Part shown: one piece after another, positions 35,864 through 44,614 of the stretch
How the letters are laid out: each line of letters opens with the position of its first letter
Position numbering within the stretch: position 1 is the stretch's first letter
NCBI GenBank assembly: GCA_025869435.1
Contig: JAOZVS010000102.1
Location: forward strand, 2,114-65,626
Length of the DNA: 63,513 nt
From: Zavarzinia sp.
Lineage (GTDB): Bacteria > Pseudomonadota > Alphaproteobacteria > Zavarziniales > Zavarziniaceae
Direction of reading: 5' to 3'
Program-made: the position numbers and the translations under genes
The notes under the pieces: model-generated
The model's database searches: none
Told to the model about the DNA's origin: nothing
Seen by the model: the letters and a program-made list of their open reading frames with translations, nothing else

Positions 35864-36795
35864 CCGCTGCCGCGGAAGCCGAGAAGCGCAGCGCCTCGCG
35901 GCGCTTCGCCGGACGTTCGCGTCGGCGGGATCCGTTCCAGTTCGAGGCCGGCGAATGGCCCGACCTGCCGGCGCCCGCGCTGCCCGGCCAGTCGCGCCTT
36001 GGCCGGATCCGGGCCTTCTCGCGCCTGTCGGTCTTCGTCGCGCTGCTGGTCCTCATGGTGCCGGTGCAGTTGCTGGCCCTCGCGCTCGACCGCAAGATCG
36101 CCGTCGCCGTGCCCTTCTTCTTTCACAAGATGCTGTGCCGGGCGCTGGGCGTGAAGCTCGTCGTTCACGGCCGCCGGCACAAGCGGGGCGCCGTTCTCTA
36201 TATCGCCAATCATTCGTCCTGGCTCGACATCCCGGTGCTGTCGGCGGTCATTCCCGGCTCCTTCGTCGCCAAGAGCGAGATCGAGGGCTGGCCGATCTTC
36301 GGCTTCCTCGCGAAACTGCAGCGCACCGTCTTCGTCCAGCGCGAGAAGCGCAGCCGCACCGCCGAAAGCCGCGATGTGCTCGTCGACCGGCTGCGCGGCG
36401 GCGACAATCTGATCCTGTTTCCGGAAGGCACCTCGTCCGATGGTTGCCGCGTCCTGCCGTTCAAGAGCGCGCTGTTCGGCGCCGCCGAGATCGAAGTGCC
36501 CCGGCGGGGCGGCGGTGTCGGCCCCGTGGTCGTCCAGCCGGTTACCGTCAGCTATACCCAGCTGCAGGGAATGCCGATGGGCCGCGACTACCGGCCCTTC
36601 TTCACCTGGTTCGGCGACATGGAACTGGCGCCCCATCTCGTGCAGGCCCTCAGCTTCGGACCGATCACCGCCGAGATCGAATTTCATGCGCCGCTGACGG
36701 TTACCGAAGCGGGCAGCCGGAAATCCCTGGCCCGCCATTGCGAAACCGTGATCCGCGCCGGCCATGCCCGCCAGATTCAGGGCCGCGCCGAGTAA
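35860..36795 (+). CDS. 1-acylglycerol-3-phosphate O-acyltransferase (PlsC family)
   Basis: A 311-residue membrane-associated acyltransferase that makes phosphatidic acid, or ornithine lipids if it is the OlsA type. One hydrophobic segment (about residues 52-72) precedes the catalytic HxxxxD motif in IANHSSWLDIPVLSA, followed by LFPEGTSSDGCRVLPFKSALF. The ATGA overlap with fur indicates coupled translation. The basic, disordered N-terminus (EKRSASRRFAGRSRRRDP) is longer than in E. coli PlsC. Confidence 0.88.
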   Translation: MTAAAEAEKRSASRRFAGRSRRRDPFQFEAGEWPDLPAPALPGQSRLGRIRAFSRLSVFVALLVLMVPVQLLALALDRKIAVAVPFFFHKMLCRALGVKLVVHGRRHKRGAVLYIANHSSWLDIPVLSAVIPGSFVAKSEIEGWPIFGFLAKLQRTVFVQREKRSRTAESRDVLVDRLRGGDNLILFPEGTSSDGCRVLPFKSALFGAAEIEVPRRGGGVGPVVVQPVTVSYTQLQGMPMGRDYRPFFTWFGDMELAPHLVQALSFGPITAEIEFHAPLTVTEAGSRKSLARHCETVIRAGHARQIQGRAE

Positions 36796-36829
36796 CAGTG
36801 GCGATCACTTGCCGACGAGGGGCGCCTAC

Positions 36830-37228
36830 GTGCCAGTCCAACCCAACGAACAGCCACCGGCCGGCGAGCCGACCATCCGCACCATCGCCATGCCGGCCGA
36901 TACCAACCCGGCCGGCGATATTTTCGGCGGCTGGCTGATGGCCCAGATGGATCTGGCCGCCGGCAGCGCCGCCGCGAGGCGCGCCCGGGGCCGCTGCGCC
37001 ACCATCGCCGTCGAGGGCATGGCCTTCCTGCGGCCGGTCGCCGTCGGTGACGAGGTCAGCCTCTATGCCGAGATCATCGATGTCGGACGGACCTCGATGA
37101 AAATCCGTGTCGAAGCCTGGCGCCGCAGCCGCGACAGCGAGGATACCTTCAAGGTGACCGAGGCGACCTTCACCTTCGTCGCCATCGATTCGAACGGCAA
37201 GTCGCGCCCGGTCCCGCCCAAGAGCTGA
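36830..37228 (+). CDS. Acyl-CoA thioesterase (YciA-like hotdog)
   Basis: A 132-residue single hotdog domain, the size of YciA, which hydrolyses a wide range of acyl-CoAs in the cytosol. The motif PADTNPAGDIFGGWLMAQMDLAAG holds the catalytic Asp. VAVGDEVSLYAEIIDVGRTSMKIRVEAW is also typical. The start is taken as GTG 36830 after GAGGGG; an ATG at 36764 would overlap plsC by 32 bases and add 22 unrelated residues. It is probably the last gene of the fur-plsC unit. Confidence 0.87.
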   Translation: MPVQPNEQPPAGEPTIRTIAMPADTNPAGDIFGGWLMAQMDLAAGSAAARRARGRCATIAVEGMAFLRPVAVGDEVSLYAEIIDVGRTSMKIRVEAWRRSRDSEDTFKVTEATFTFVAIDSNGKSRPVPPKS

Positions 37229-37278
37229 GCGCCCCCCGGCCCGCCATCGGCCCGCACCCTTTCCGGATCGCGTTTTCT

Positions 37279-37323
37279 AATGCCTGCCATCAATTTGCCT
37301 TGGCGAATTTAATGCCTGGCATT
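37279..37323. promoter_or_regulatory. Candidate TetR operator array
   Basis: AATGCC-T-GGCATT at 37311-37323 is a 13-bp palindrome, preceded at 37279-37291 by a related imperfect copy (AATGCCTGCCATC), 32 bases away. Between them is AATTTGCC-TTGGCGAATT, another approximate palindrome. The set ends 35 bases before the TetR start, a typical autorepressor site. Confidence 0.55.
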
Positions 37324-37358
37324 ATCCTGGCTGGAGACAACCGCCAGGGGGAGGGCCC

Positions 37359-37991
37359 ATGAGCCGGATCGACGCGCGGGATGCCATTCTCGCCTCCGCC
37401 CTGAAACTGTTCGGGGAGCGGGGCTTCGACGGCGTGGCGACCACCGAAATCCTCGAAGGGGCCGGCCAGCGCAATCAGACCGCCCTGCAATATCACTTCG
37501 GCTCGCGCGAGGGGCTTTATCGCGCCATCGTGGTCGAGCGGCTGAAGGCGATCGACGCGCGGCGGCTGGCCATCCTCGACCCCCGCGCCACGGGATCGGC
37601 CCGGCCGGACCTGCCGACCTGCCTGCGCGCGCTGGTCCAGCCCCTGCTGGAGCAGGCGCTGCAGGGCCAGGGCGGCGCCGATCATGTGTTGTTCCTGCGC
37701 CAATATTGCGCCCGGCCGGGCTTCAGCCTCGGCACTGTCGCGCAATCGCTGGCGCTGCCGGGCATGAGCCTGATGATCGGGGCGCTGGCCCGTCATGCGC
37801 CGCCACCGCCGGGTTGCCCGCCGGATTTGGCCGCCAGCCTGATGCTGCAGGTCACGACCACCATGCTGGCGGCCTGGCTGCAGGACAGTGGCGCGACTTT
37901 CGCGGCCGACGCCTTTCAGGCCGCCGCCATCGAAAGCTGCCGGGCGATCCGCCGCGGCCTGCTGGCGCAGGCGAAGGCCGGCGCCTCATAG
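37359..37991 (+). CDS. TetR family transcriptional regulator
   Basis: A 210-residue TetR protein. The N-terminal HTH is clear (DAILASALKLFGERGFDGVATTEILEGAGQ, then NQTALQYHFGSREGLYRAIV). The C-terminal ligand domain is unassigned. The gene lies 64 bases before the arylsulfatase gene on the same strand, so it may control that operon as well as itself, through the palindromes just upstream. Confidence 0.9.
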   Translation: MSRIDARDAILASALKLFGERGFDGVATTEILEGAGQRNQTALQYHFGSREGLYRAIVVERLKAIDARRLAILDPRATGSARPDLPTCLRALVQPLLEQALQGQGGADHVLFLRQYCARPGFSLGTVAQSLALPGMSLMIGALARHAPPPPGCPPDLAASLMLQVTTTMLAAWLQDSGATFAADAFQAAAIESCRAIRRGLLAQAKAGAS

Positions 37992-38055
37992 ACCCCGAAG
38001 CGGGAGCCAGCCCCGCAAGCAAACAACAATAACGACAAGAACGAGGGAGAAGAAA

Positions 38056-40452
38056 ATGAGCAGGAATGGCGACAAGCGGCGCGGTCTCGACCGGCGCTCG
38101 CTGCTGATCGGGGCGGCCGGCGGGGCGGCGGTGGCCGGGGCCGGCGCTGTCGGTTTCGTTGCGCTGGACCGGCAGGCGCGTAGCCTGCGCACGCCGAAGG
38201 CGGTCGAGGGCGGCGGGCCGGCGATGGTCGGCGAGTCCTTCCAGGACTCCCGCCCGTCCTATGGCGCCGAAGTCCGGCCCGAGAAGGGCGCGCCCAATGT
38301 CGTCGTCATCGTGCTCGACGATGTCGGCTTCGCCGATCTTGGCTGCTATGGCAGCGAGATCGCGACCCCGGCATTGGACGGCCTCGCCGCCGAGGGGCTG
38401 CGCTACGCCAATTTCCGCACCTGCGCCATGTGCTCGCCGACGCGGGCGGCGCTGATGACCGGCCTCAATCATCATTCCGCCGGCATGGGCTGGCTGGCCG
38501 ATATCGACAGCGGCTATCCCGGCTATCGCGGCGATCTCACCCTTGAGGCCGCGACCCTGAGCGAGGTCCTGCAGGACAAGGGCTGGTCGACGCTTCATGT
38601 CGGCAAGTGGCATGTGAACCTGGCGCATTCCAACGGCGCCACCGGCCCCTATCACAACTGGCCGACCCATCGCGGCTTCGACCGCGCCTACTGGTTCCAG
38701 GGCCATTCCACCGATTACTTCCACCCGGGCGAGATGCTGGAAGGCACCGCCCCCGTGGAGCCGGCGAAGAGCGATGAGTATTACGCCCTCGACGACCTGA
38801 CCGACCGCGCCATCGCCTATCTGAACACCCAGCAGGGCATCGAGCCCGGGCGGCCGTTCTATCTCCAGCTCTGCTATCCGGCGGCCCATTCGCCGTTGCA
38901 GGTGCCGGGCACCGACCGCGATGCCTACAAGGGCAAATATGACGCCGGCTGGGACGTGATCCGCGCCGCCCGGCTGGAGCGCCAGCGCAAGCTGGGCCTC
39001 GTCCCCGAGACGACCGAACTGCCGCCGCTCGCCCCCGGGGTCTCGGCCTGGGACCAGCTGGGCGAGACCGAGAAGAAGCTCTTTGCCCGTTACATGGAAG
39101 TCTATGCCGGGTTGATCACCCGGCTGGACCGCAACATCGGCCGCGTCCTCGCCGCGCTCGAGACGCTGGGGGTGCGCGAGAACACGCTCGTCGTCCTCAT
39201 GTCCGACAATGGCGGCTCGGCGGAAGGCACGCAGACCGGAACGCCCAATGTCTTCGCCGCGGCGCTGGGCAATCCGGTGCCGGTCGAGGAGGCGGCGAAG
39301 CTCTACGACGTGATGGGCGAGGATGCGACCTTCCCGCATTACCCGATCGGCTGGGCCTGCACCTCGAACACGCCGTTCCGGCTTTACAAGCAATATGCCC
39401 ATCTGGGCGGCATCGCCGATCCGCTGATCGTGTCCTGGCCGGCCCGGATCACCGACAAGGGCGCGGTGCGCGACCGTTTCGTCCACGTCATCGATCTCTA
39501 CCCGACCATTCTCGACGCCGTCGGGGTCAAGCGGCCCGAGCATTACCGGGGCGTGAAGCTGAAGCCGCTCGAAGGCGCCAGCGTGATCGGCACCTTCGCC
39601 GACCCCAAGGCCCCGACAAGGACCGAGCAATATTTCGAGCTGGGCGGCCAGCGCGGCTATCAGGACGGCAACTGGCGCCTGGTGACCCGCCACGAGCGCG
39701 GCGGCGATTACGCCGACGACCGCTGGGAACTCTATGATCTCACCCGCGAGGTGAACGAGCTGACCGACCTCGCGAAGGAAAAGCCCGAGAAGGTCGCCGA
39801 ACTGGTCGCCAAATGGAACGCCGCCGCCGAGCGTTACGGCGTCTTCCCCATGGACGACCGCAATCTGGTGATCAAGATGACCCAGGACCGGGACCGCCGG
39901 GGCATCAAGCCCCATTATCTGTTCCGGCCGCCGATGGATCGCCTGTCGGCCCATATCTCGCCGCAGGTCGGCGGCTTCGGCCACGAGATCATCGTCGACC
40001 TGGTGCGAAAGCCCGGCGCCGGCGACGGCGTGCTGCTGGCCCATGGTTCGCGCCATGCGGGCTATGTCCTCTTCATCAAGGACGGCCGCCTGATCTACGA
40101 GCAAAGCATGGTGCCCTGGTCCGAGCGGGTGGAAGCGAGCGAGATCCTGCCGGAAGGACCGATCACCGTCCGCTATGTCCAGACCATGACCTCGCGCCCG
40201 TTCGAGGGCGGCGGGGCGATCTTCCTCGGCGAGCGGAAGCTGGCTGAAAAGACTTACGGCAAGATCATCCTGTCGACGTCCTATGACGGATTCTCGCTGG
40301 GTGCCGATCTCGGCAACAGGGTGTCCACGCTTTACGAGGGACCCAATCCGTTCCAGGGCGAGATCGTGAAGGTAGAGATCAAGGTCGACAACGAACCCTT
40401 CGGCCCGCTCGAGGTGAAGCGCTTCATCGACCGCATCGGCATCCGCGTGTGA
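38056..40452 (+). CDS. Tat-exported arylsulfatase (type I sulfatase)
   Basis: A 798-residue sulfatase that hydrolyses sulfate esters. Its N-terminus is a twin-arginine signal (DRRSLLIGAAGG with a long Ala/Gly hydrophobic core), so the folded enzyme should be exported. Metal ligands Asp88-Asp89 are in VIVLDDVGFADLG. The formylglycine motif is CSPTR at residues 126-130, with Cys126 the residue to be converted. HVGKWHVN and the later VVLMSDNGGSAEGTQTG complete the sulfatase signature. The long C-terminal part is common in bacterial arylsulfatases of this size. The start at 38056 follows GAGGGAGAAG. The downstream gene overlaps by four bases. Confidence 0.93.
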   Translation: MSRNGDKRRGLDRRSLLIGAAGGAAVAGAGAVGFVALDRQARSLRTPKAVEGGGPAMVGESFQDSRPSYGAEVRPEKGAPNVVVIVLDDVGFADLGCYGSEIATPALDGLAAEGLRYANFRTCAMCSPTRAALMTGLNHHSAGMGWLADIDSGYPGYRGDLTLEAATLSEVLQDKGWSTLHVGKWHVNLAHSNGATGPYHNWPTHRGFDRAYWFQGHSTDYFHPGEMLEGTAPVEPAKSDEYYALDDLTDRAIAYLNTQQGIEPGRPFYLQLCYPAAHSPLQVPGTDRDAYKGKYDAGWDVIRAARLERQRKLGLVPETTELPPLAPGVSAWDQLGETEKKLFARYMEVYAGLITRLDRNIGRVLAALETLGVRENTLVVLMSDNGGSAEGTQTGTPNVFAAALGNPVPVEEAAKLYDVMGEDATFPHYPIGWACTSNTPFRLYKQYAHLGGIADPLIVSWPARITDKGAVRDRFVHVIDLYPTILDAVGVKRPEHYRGVKLKPLEGASVIGTFADPKAPTRTEQYFELGGQRGYQDGNWRLVTRHERGGDYADDRWELYDLTREVNELTDLAKEKPEKVAELVAKWNAAAERYGVFPMDDRNLVIKMTQDRDRRGIKPHYLFRPPMDRLSAHISPQVGGFGHEIIVDLVRKPGAGDGVLLAHGSRHAGYVLFIKDGRLIYEQSMVPWSERVEASEILPEGPITVRYVQTMTSRPFEGGGAIFLGERKLAEKTYGKIILSTSYDGFSLGADLGNRVSTLYEGPNPFQGEIVKVEIKVDNEPFGPLEVKRFIDRIGIRV

Positions 40453-41255
40453 GCGATGGCGGCGACATGGTGGCGATCCCGGCGGGCCTCTACCCGCTGG
40501 GATCCGACGACCATTATCCGGAGGAGCGGCCGGCCCGCCGCGCCCGTATCGAGGCCTTCCGCATCGACCGGACCCCGGTCACCAACCGCGCCTTCGCCCG
40601 TTTCATCGCCGAGACCGGCTATGTCACATATGCGGAGCGTTGCGCGCGGCCGGGCTCCGCCGTCTTTCGCATGACGGCGGGACCGGTCGACCTGCGCGAT
40701 CCCGCCCAATGGTGGTCCTTCGTCGACGGCGCCTGCTGGCACCGCCCCCAAGGCCCGGGCAGCACGATCGAGGGAATCGAGGACGCCCCCGTCACCCATG
40801 TCGCGCCCGAGGATGCCGAGGCCTTCGCCCGCCATCATGGCAAGCGCCTGCCGACCGAAGCGGAATGGGAGGCGGCGGCGCGCGGCGGCCTCGAAGACGC
40901 GCCTTATGCCTGGGGCCGGGAGTTCCGCCCCGATGGGCAGTTGATGGCCCATGTCTGGACTGGCGGCTTCCCATGGTATTTCGCGCGTGGGGTGCCGGGT
41001 CCCTGCGCCGTCGGCCGCTATCCCGCCAATGGTTATGGCCTGATCGACATGATCGGCAATGTCTGGGAAATGACCGCCAGCGCCTTCACGGGCGAGGGGC
41101 ACTGCGGCTGCGGCCGTGGCGGCGGCCCGGTCGCGGCCAAGGGCGGCTCGTTCCTCTGCGCCGGTGACTATTGCGCGCGCTACCGCCCGGCGGCCCGCAT
41201 CGGCATCGCGCGCGACGCGACTTCGTCCAACGTCGGCTTTCGCTGCGCGGCCTGA
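40449..41255 (+). CDS. Formylglycine-generating enzyme (SUMF1/FGE family)
   Basis: A 268-residue protein that oxidises the sulfatase active-site Cys to formylglycine. The FGE fold is seen in RPARRARIEAFRIDRTPVTNRAFARFI, KRLPTEAEWEAAARGG and YGLIDMIGNVWEMT. The two copper-binding catalytic cysteines of true aerobic FGEs are present, Cys237 and Cys242, in GGSFLCAGDYCARYRPAAR. That separates it from the many SUMF1-domain proteins with other jobs. The GTG start overlaps the sulfatase stop (GTGA), so enzyme and substrate are made together. Because the sulfatase has a Tat signal, modification in the cytosol before export is expected. Confidence 0.92.
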   Translation: MSDGGDMVAIPAGLYPLGSDDHYPEERPARRARIEAFRIDRTPVTNRAFARFIAETGYVTYAERCARPGSAVFRMTAGPVDLRDPAQWWSFVDGACWHRPQGPGSTIEGIEDAPVTHVAPEDAEAFARHHGKRLPTEAEWEAAARGGLEDAPYAWGREFRPDGQLMAHVWTGGFPWYFARGVPGPCAVGRYPANGYGLIDMIGNVWEMTASAFTGEGHCGCGRGGGPVAAKGGSFLCAGDYCARYRPAARIGIARDATSSNVGFRCAA

Positions 41256-41275
41256 GGGGATACGGCCCCCCGAGA

Positions 41276-42628
41276 TCAGCCCGGACTGCCGCCCAGGGCC
41301 TGGCACAGGGTGATATAGGCGGAAAGCGCGTTCAGCCGGCTCTGGGCCAGGGAGCTTTCGGCGCTGCGCCGGGATTCCTGCGAATCGAGCCAGGATTGCA
41401 GGCTGACCGCGCCGGCGCGGAACCGGCTCTCATACAGGCCTTCCGCCATCCGGGCGGCGGCCAGGGCCTTTTCCCGATCGGCGACTTCATTAGCATAGTG
41501 GCGGCGGGAGGCGAGGGCGTTTTCGACATCGCCCAGGGCCTGATACAGGCTCTGGCGGAAGCTCACCACCGCTTCCTCGTAATCGAGTTTGGACACCTCG
41601 ATGTTCAACTGCGTCTGGTCCCAGTTCAGGAACGGCAGCACGAGACCGAGGCCAAGGCTGGCCACCGGATTTTCGAGAACGTCGATCAGGCTGGTGCTGC
41701 TGGTGCCGAGGCTGCCGGTCAGGCTGAAGCCGGGGTAATAGGACAGGCGGGTCGCGTCGGCGCTGGCGAGGGTGGAGCGCAGGCGCAATTCGGCCGCGCG
41801 CAAGTCCGGCCGCCGGCCGAGCAGGCTGGCGGGCAGGCCGGCGTCGACCACGGGCAGGGCTTCGCGGGGCAGGCGCAGGGACTCGGGCTTCACCGATTCC
41901 GGCGGGCCATCGAACAGAATGGCGAGGGCATTGCGCTGTTCGGTGCGCTGCTGAAGGAGGCTGTGCAGGCTGGCCCGCTGGTTCTCGAGATTATATTGCG
42001 CCTCCGCCCGCTCCAGATCCGAGGCGCCGCCGGCCGCGACCATGTTCTCGACCAGGGCCAGGGTCTTTTCGGCATAGGCGATGCTTTGCCGCGCGAGATC
42101 GATCCGCTCGTTCAGATAGGCGATGGTCCAGTAGAGATCGGCCACCGTGCCGACGAGGCTGAGGGCGGAGGCGTTCAGGTCCTCCTCCGTCGCCGCCGCC
42201 TCGAAATGGGCGGCATCGGCCTCGCGGCCCAGCTTGTTCCAGAGATCGATTTCCCAGGCGGCGGAGGCCGAGGTGCCGGACTGGCGCGCGGTCACCCGGG
42301 GATCGGACAGAGTCCGGCTACCCTCCGCGCTGGCGCTGGCCGAGAACTGGGGCAGGCGCTGATCGTCGGCGATGCCGGCCGTCGCCCGCGCCTTGCTGAC
42401 CCTTATCGCGGCGATGGCGAGGTCATTGTTGCGGCTCAGGGCCTCGGCGATCAGCGCGTCGAGCGCGGGATCGCGGAACGCTTTCCACCAGTCGGCGCCA
42501 AGGGCCTGGCCGCCGGTGGCGGCTTCGGTCCATTGTGCGGCGGTCACGGTCTTCGGCACCTGATAGGGCGTGTCGAGCGCGCCGCAGCCGGCAAGGAACA
42601 GGGCGAGGAAAAGCGGGCTGTATTTCAT
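41276..42628 (-). CDS. Outer-membrane efflux lipoprotein (NodT/TolC family)
   Basis: The outer-membrane channel of the MacAB-type pump. A 450-residue protein with a lipoprotein signal ending in LFLAGCGALD, followed by the duplicated OEP domain (DPALDALIAEALSRNNDLAIA, LRSTLASADATRLSYYPGFSLTGSLG). Each half gives two beta strands and long helices in the trimeric channel. It is the last gene of the macA-macB-nodT operon, four bases after macB. It is convergent with the FGE gene, with 20 bases between stops. Confidence 0.93.
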   Translation of the reverse strand: MKYSPLFLALFLAGCGALDTPYQVPKTVTAAQWTEAATGGQALGADWWKAFRDPALDALIAEALSRNNDLAIAAIRVSKARATAGIADDQRLPQFSASASAEGSRTLSDPRVTARQSGTSASAAWEIDLWNKLGREADAAHFEAAATEEDLNASALSLVGTVADLYWTIAYLNERIDLARQSIAYAEKTLALVENMVAAGGASDLERAEAQYNLENQRASLHSLLQQRTEQRNALAILFDGPPESVKPESLRLPREALPVVDAGLPASLLGRRPDLRAAELRLRSTLASADATRLSYYPGFSLTGSLGTSSTSLIDVLENPVASLGLGLVLPFLNWDQTQLNIEVSKLDYEEAVVSFRQSLYQALGDVENALASRRHYANEVADREKALAAARMAEGLYESRFRAGAVSLQSWLDSQESRRSAESSLAQSRLNALSAYITLCQALGGSPG

Positions 42629-42632
42629 GACG

Positions 42633-44612
42633 TTACTCCCGCGACAGGGCGTCGACCGGGTCGAGACGGGCCGCGTTCCGGGCCGGCAGGAAGCCGAAGA
42701 CGATGCCGATGAGCGAGGCGCAGAAGAAGGCGAGCACGATCGACGGCACCGAGAAGGACAGGCGGAACGAGGACGACAGGCTGGAAAACACCACGCCGAA
42801 GGACAGGGCGAGCAGGATGCCGAGCACGCCGCCGACGAGGCAGACCATCACCGCCTCGATCATGAACTGGCGCATGATGTCGCCCTGGCGCGCGCCCACC
42901 GCCATGCGGACGCCGATTTCCTTGGTCCGCTCGGTCACCGAGACCAGCATGATGTTCATGACGCCGATCCCGCCGACGACAAGGGCGATGACCGCGATCA
43001 TGGCGATCAGCACGGTCATGGTCTCGGTCGTTTTCTGGATCGTCTCGCGGATCGTGTCGGTATTGACGATGAAGAAATCCAGGGCGCCATGGCGGCGGGT
43101 CAGCAGACGGATGATGCCCTGTTCGGCGGCATCGCTCGACACCGTGTCGTCGACCCGGACGGTGATGCTCTGCAGGAAGGACTGGCCGAGCATCCGGTGC
43201 AGCGCCGAGGTATAGGGGATATAGATCTTCAGCGTGTCGGACGCGCCGAAGCCGCTGGTGACGGGGTCGAGCACGCCGATGATCCGGCACGGCACATTGC
43301 CGAGGATGATCACCTGGCCAAGGGCGCTGGTCCGGTCGGGAAACAGCTTGTCGGCCGTGTTGCTGTCAATGACGGCGAGCTGGGCCATGGCCTTGACCTC
43401 GCCCGCGTCGAAGCCGCGACCGGCGGCGAGCGTGTAGCCCTTCACCCGGAAGAATTGCTCGCCCACCCCGTTGATCGAGGAGGTCAGCGCCTGATCGCGC
43501 CACAGCAGGACCTTGCTGGCCGCGACCGAGGGGGTCGCGCTGTCGACGAAGGACTGCAGGCCGAGAACCTCGGCGTCGGAGGCGACCAGGGTTTCGATCT
43601 TGGCGCTGTCGCGGTCGCCGAAGCCCTTGCCGGGAAAGACCTCGACCGTGTTGGTGCCGATCGAGGAAATATCCTCGAGGATGCGCTGTTTCGAGCCCTC
43701 GCCCAGCGCGACCACCGACACGACCGAGGCGATGCCGATGATGATGCCGAGCATGGTCAGGAAGGTTCGCAGCTTGTGCGAGGACATGGCGCGCAGGGCC
43801 ATGCGGAAGGCTTCGCCGAAACGGTCGAAACTGATCCTGGCCCGACCGATGAGGGGGGGCGTGCGGGAAGCGCCGGGGGGGGGGGGGTGCCCCCCAACCG
43901 GACCGGCGCCCGCCCCCACCCGGGGGGGTGGGGGCTGGTCGCTGACGATGGCTCCGTCACGGATCTCGATGCGGCGGTCGGCGATTTCGGCGACCGCGGC
44001 GTCATGGGTGACGATGATGACGGTATGGCCCTGGCCGTGCAGCTCGCGCAGGAGGCCGAGCATGGCCTGGCCGCTGTGGCTGTCGAGGGCGCCGGTCGGC
44101 TCGTCGGCCAGGATCACCTGACCGCCGTTCATCAGCGCGCGGGCGACGCTGACGCGCTGTTGCTGGCCGCCCGACAATTGGCCGGGGCGATGGGTCAGGC
44201 GGTCGGCGAGGCCCAGCCGCGTGAGCAGTTCGGCGGCCCGGCGATGACGCTCGCCGCGCGGCTCGCCGGCATAGACCGCCGGCACCTCGACATTGGCGAC
44301 GGCATCGAGATCGGTCAGCAGATGATAGCGCTGAAAGATGAAGCCGAAATATTCCCGCCGCAGATGGGCGAGTTCGTCGGCATCGAGACTGGCGGTCTCG
44401 CGCCCGTTGACGCGGTAGGTCCCCGTGCTCGGCCGGTCGAGACAGCCGAGGATATTCATCAGGGTCGATTTGCCCGAGCCCGAGGCGCCGATGATGGCCA
44501 GCATCTCGCCCCGCTCGACCACGAGGTCGACATCATGGAGGACGGTGATGGTCTCGTCCCCGGCCGGGAAACTTCGCCCGATGCCCGAAAGTTGGAGAAG
44601 CGGCACGGCCAT
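42633..44612 (-). CDS. macB: MacB-type ABC transporter (ATPase-permease fusion)
   Basis: A 659-residue half-transporter that drives efflux of macrolides, peptides or enterotoxin in homologues. The N-terminal ATPase has Walker A GASGSGKST, the signature LSGGQQQRVSVARAL and Walker B VILADEPTGALD. A proline/glycine linker follows at about residues 225-255, then one transmembrane helix, a large periplasmic domain and three C-terminal helices with GVMNIMLVSVTERTKEIGVRMAVGAR. The linker is encoded by a 13-base homopolymer, where a one-base change would separate the ATPase from the membrane part. It lies two bases after macA. Confidence 0.95.
   Translation of the reverse strand: MAVPLLQLSGIGRSFPAGDETITVLHDVDLVVERGEMLAIIGASGSGKSTLMNILGCLDRPSTGTYRVNGRETASLDADELAHLRREYFGFIFQRYHLLTDLDAVANVEVPAVYAGEPRGERHRRAAELLTRLGLADRLTHRPGQLSGGQQQRVSVARALMNGGQVILADEPTGALDSHSGQAMLGLLRELHGQGHTVIIVTHDAAVAEIADRRIEIRDGAIVSDQPPPPRVGAGAGPVGGHPPPPGASRTPPLIGRARISFDRFGEAFRMALRAMSSHKLRTFLTMLGIIIGIASVVSVVALGEGSKQRILEDISSIGTNTVEVFPGKGFGDRDSAKIETLVASDAEVLGLQSFVDSATPSVAASKVLLWRDQALTSSINGVGEQFFRVKGYTLAAGRGFDAGEVKAMAQLAVIDSNTADKLFPDRTSALGQVIILGNVPCRIIGVLDPVTSGFGASDTLKIYIPYTSALHRMLGQSFLQSITVRVDDTVSSDAAEQGIIRLLTRRHGALDFFIVNTDTIRETIQKTTETMTVLIAMIAVIALVVGGIGVMNIMLVSVTERTKEIGVRMAVGARQGDIMRQFMIEAVMVCLVGGVLGILLALSFGVVFSSLSSSFRLSFSVPSIVLAFFCASLIGIVFGFLPARNAARLDPVDALSRE
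43875..43887. repeat. G13 homopolymer inside macB
   Basis: Thirteen G on the plus strand, C13 in the coding strand, encode proline-glycine in the linker between MacB's ATPase and membrane domains. Further G/C runs lie at about 43913-43935. Such runs slip during replication and can switch frame. Confidence 0.85.
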
Positions 44613-44614
44613 GA

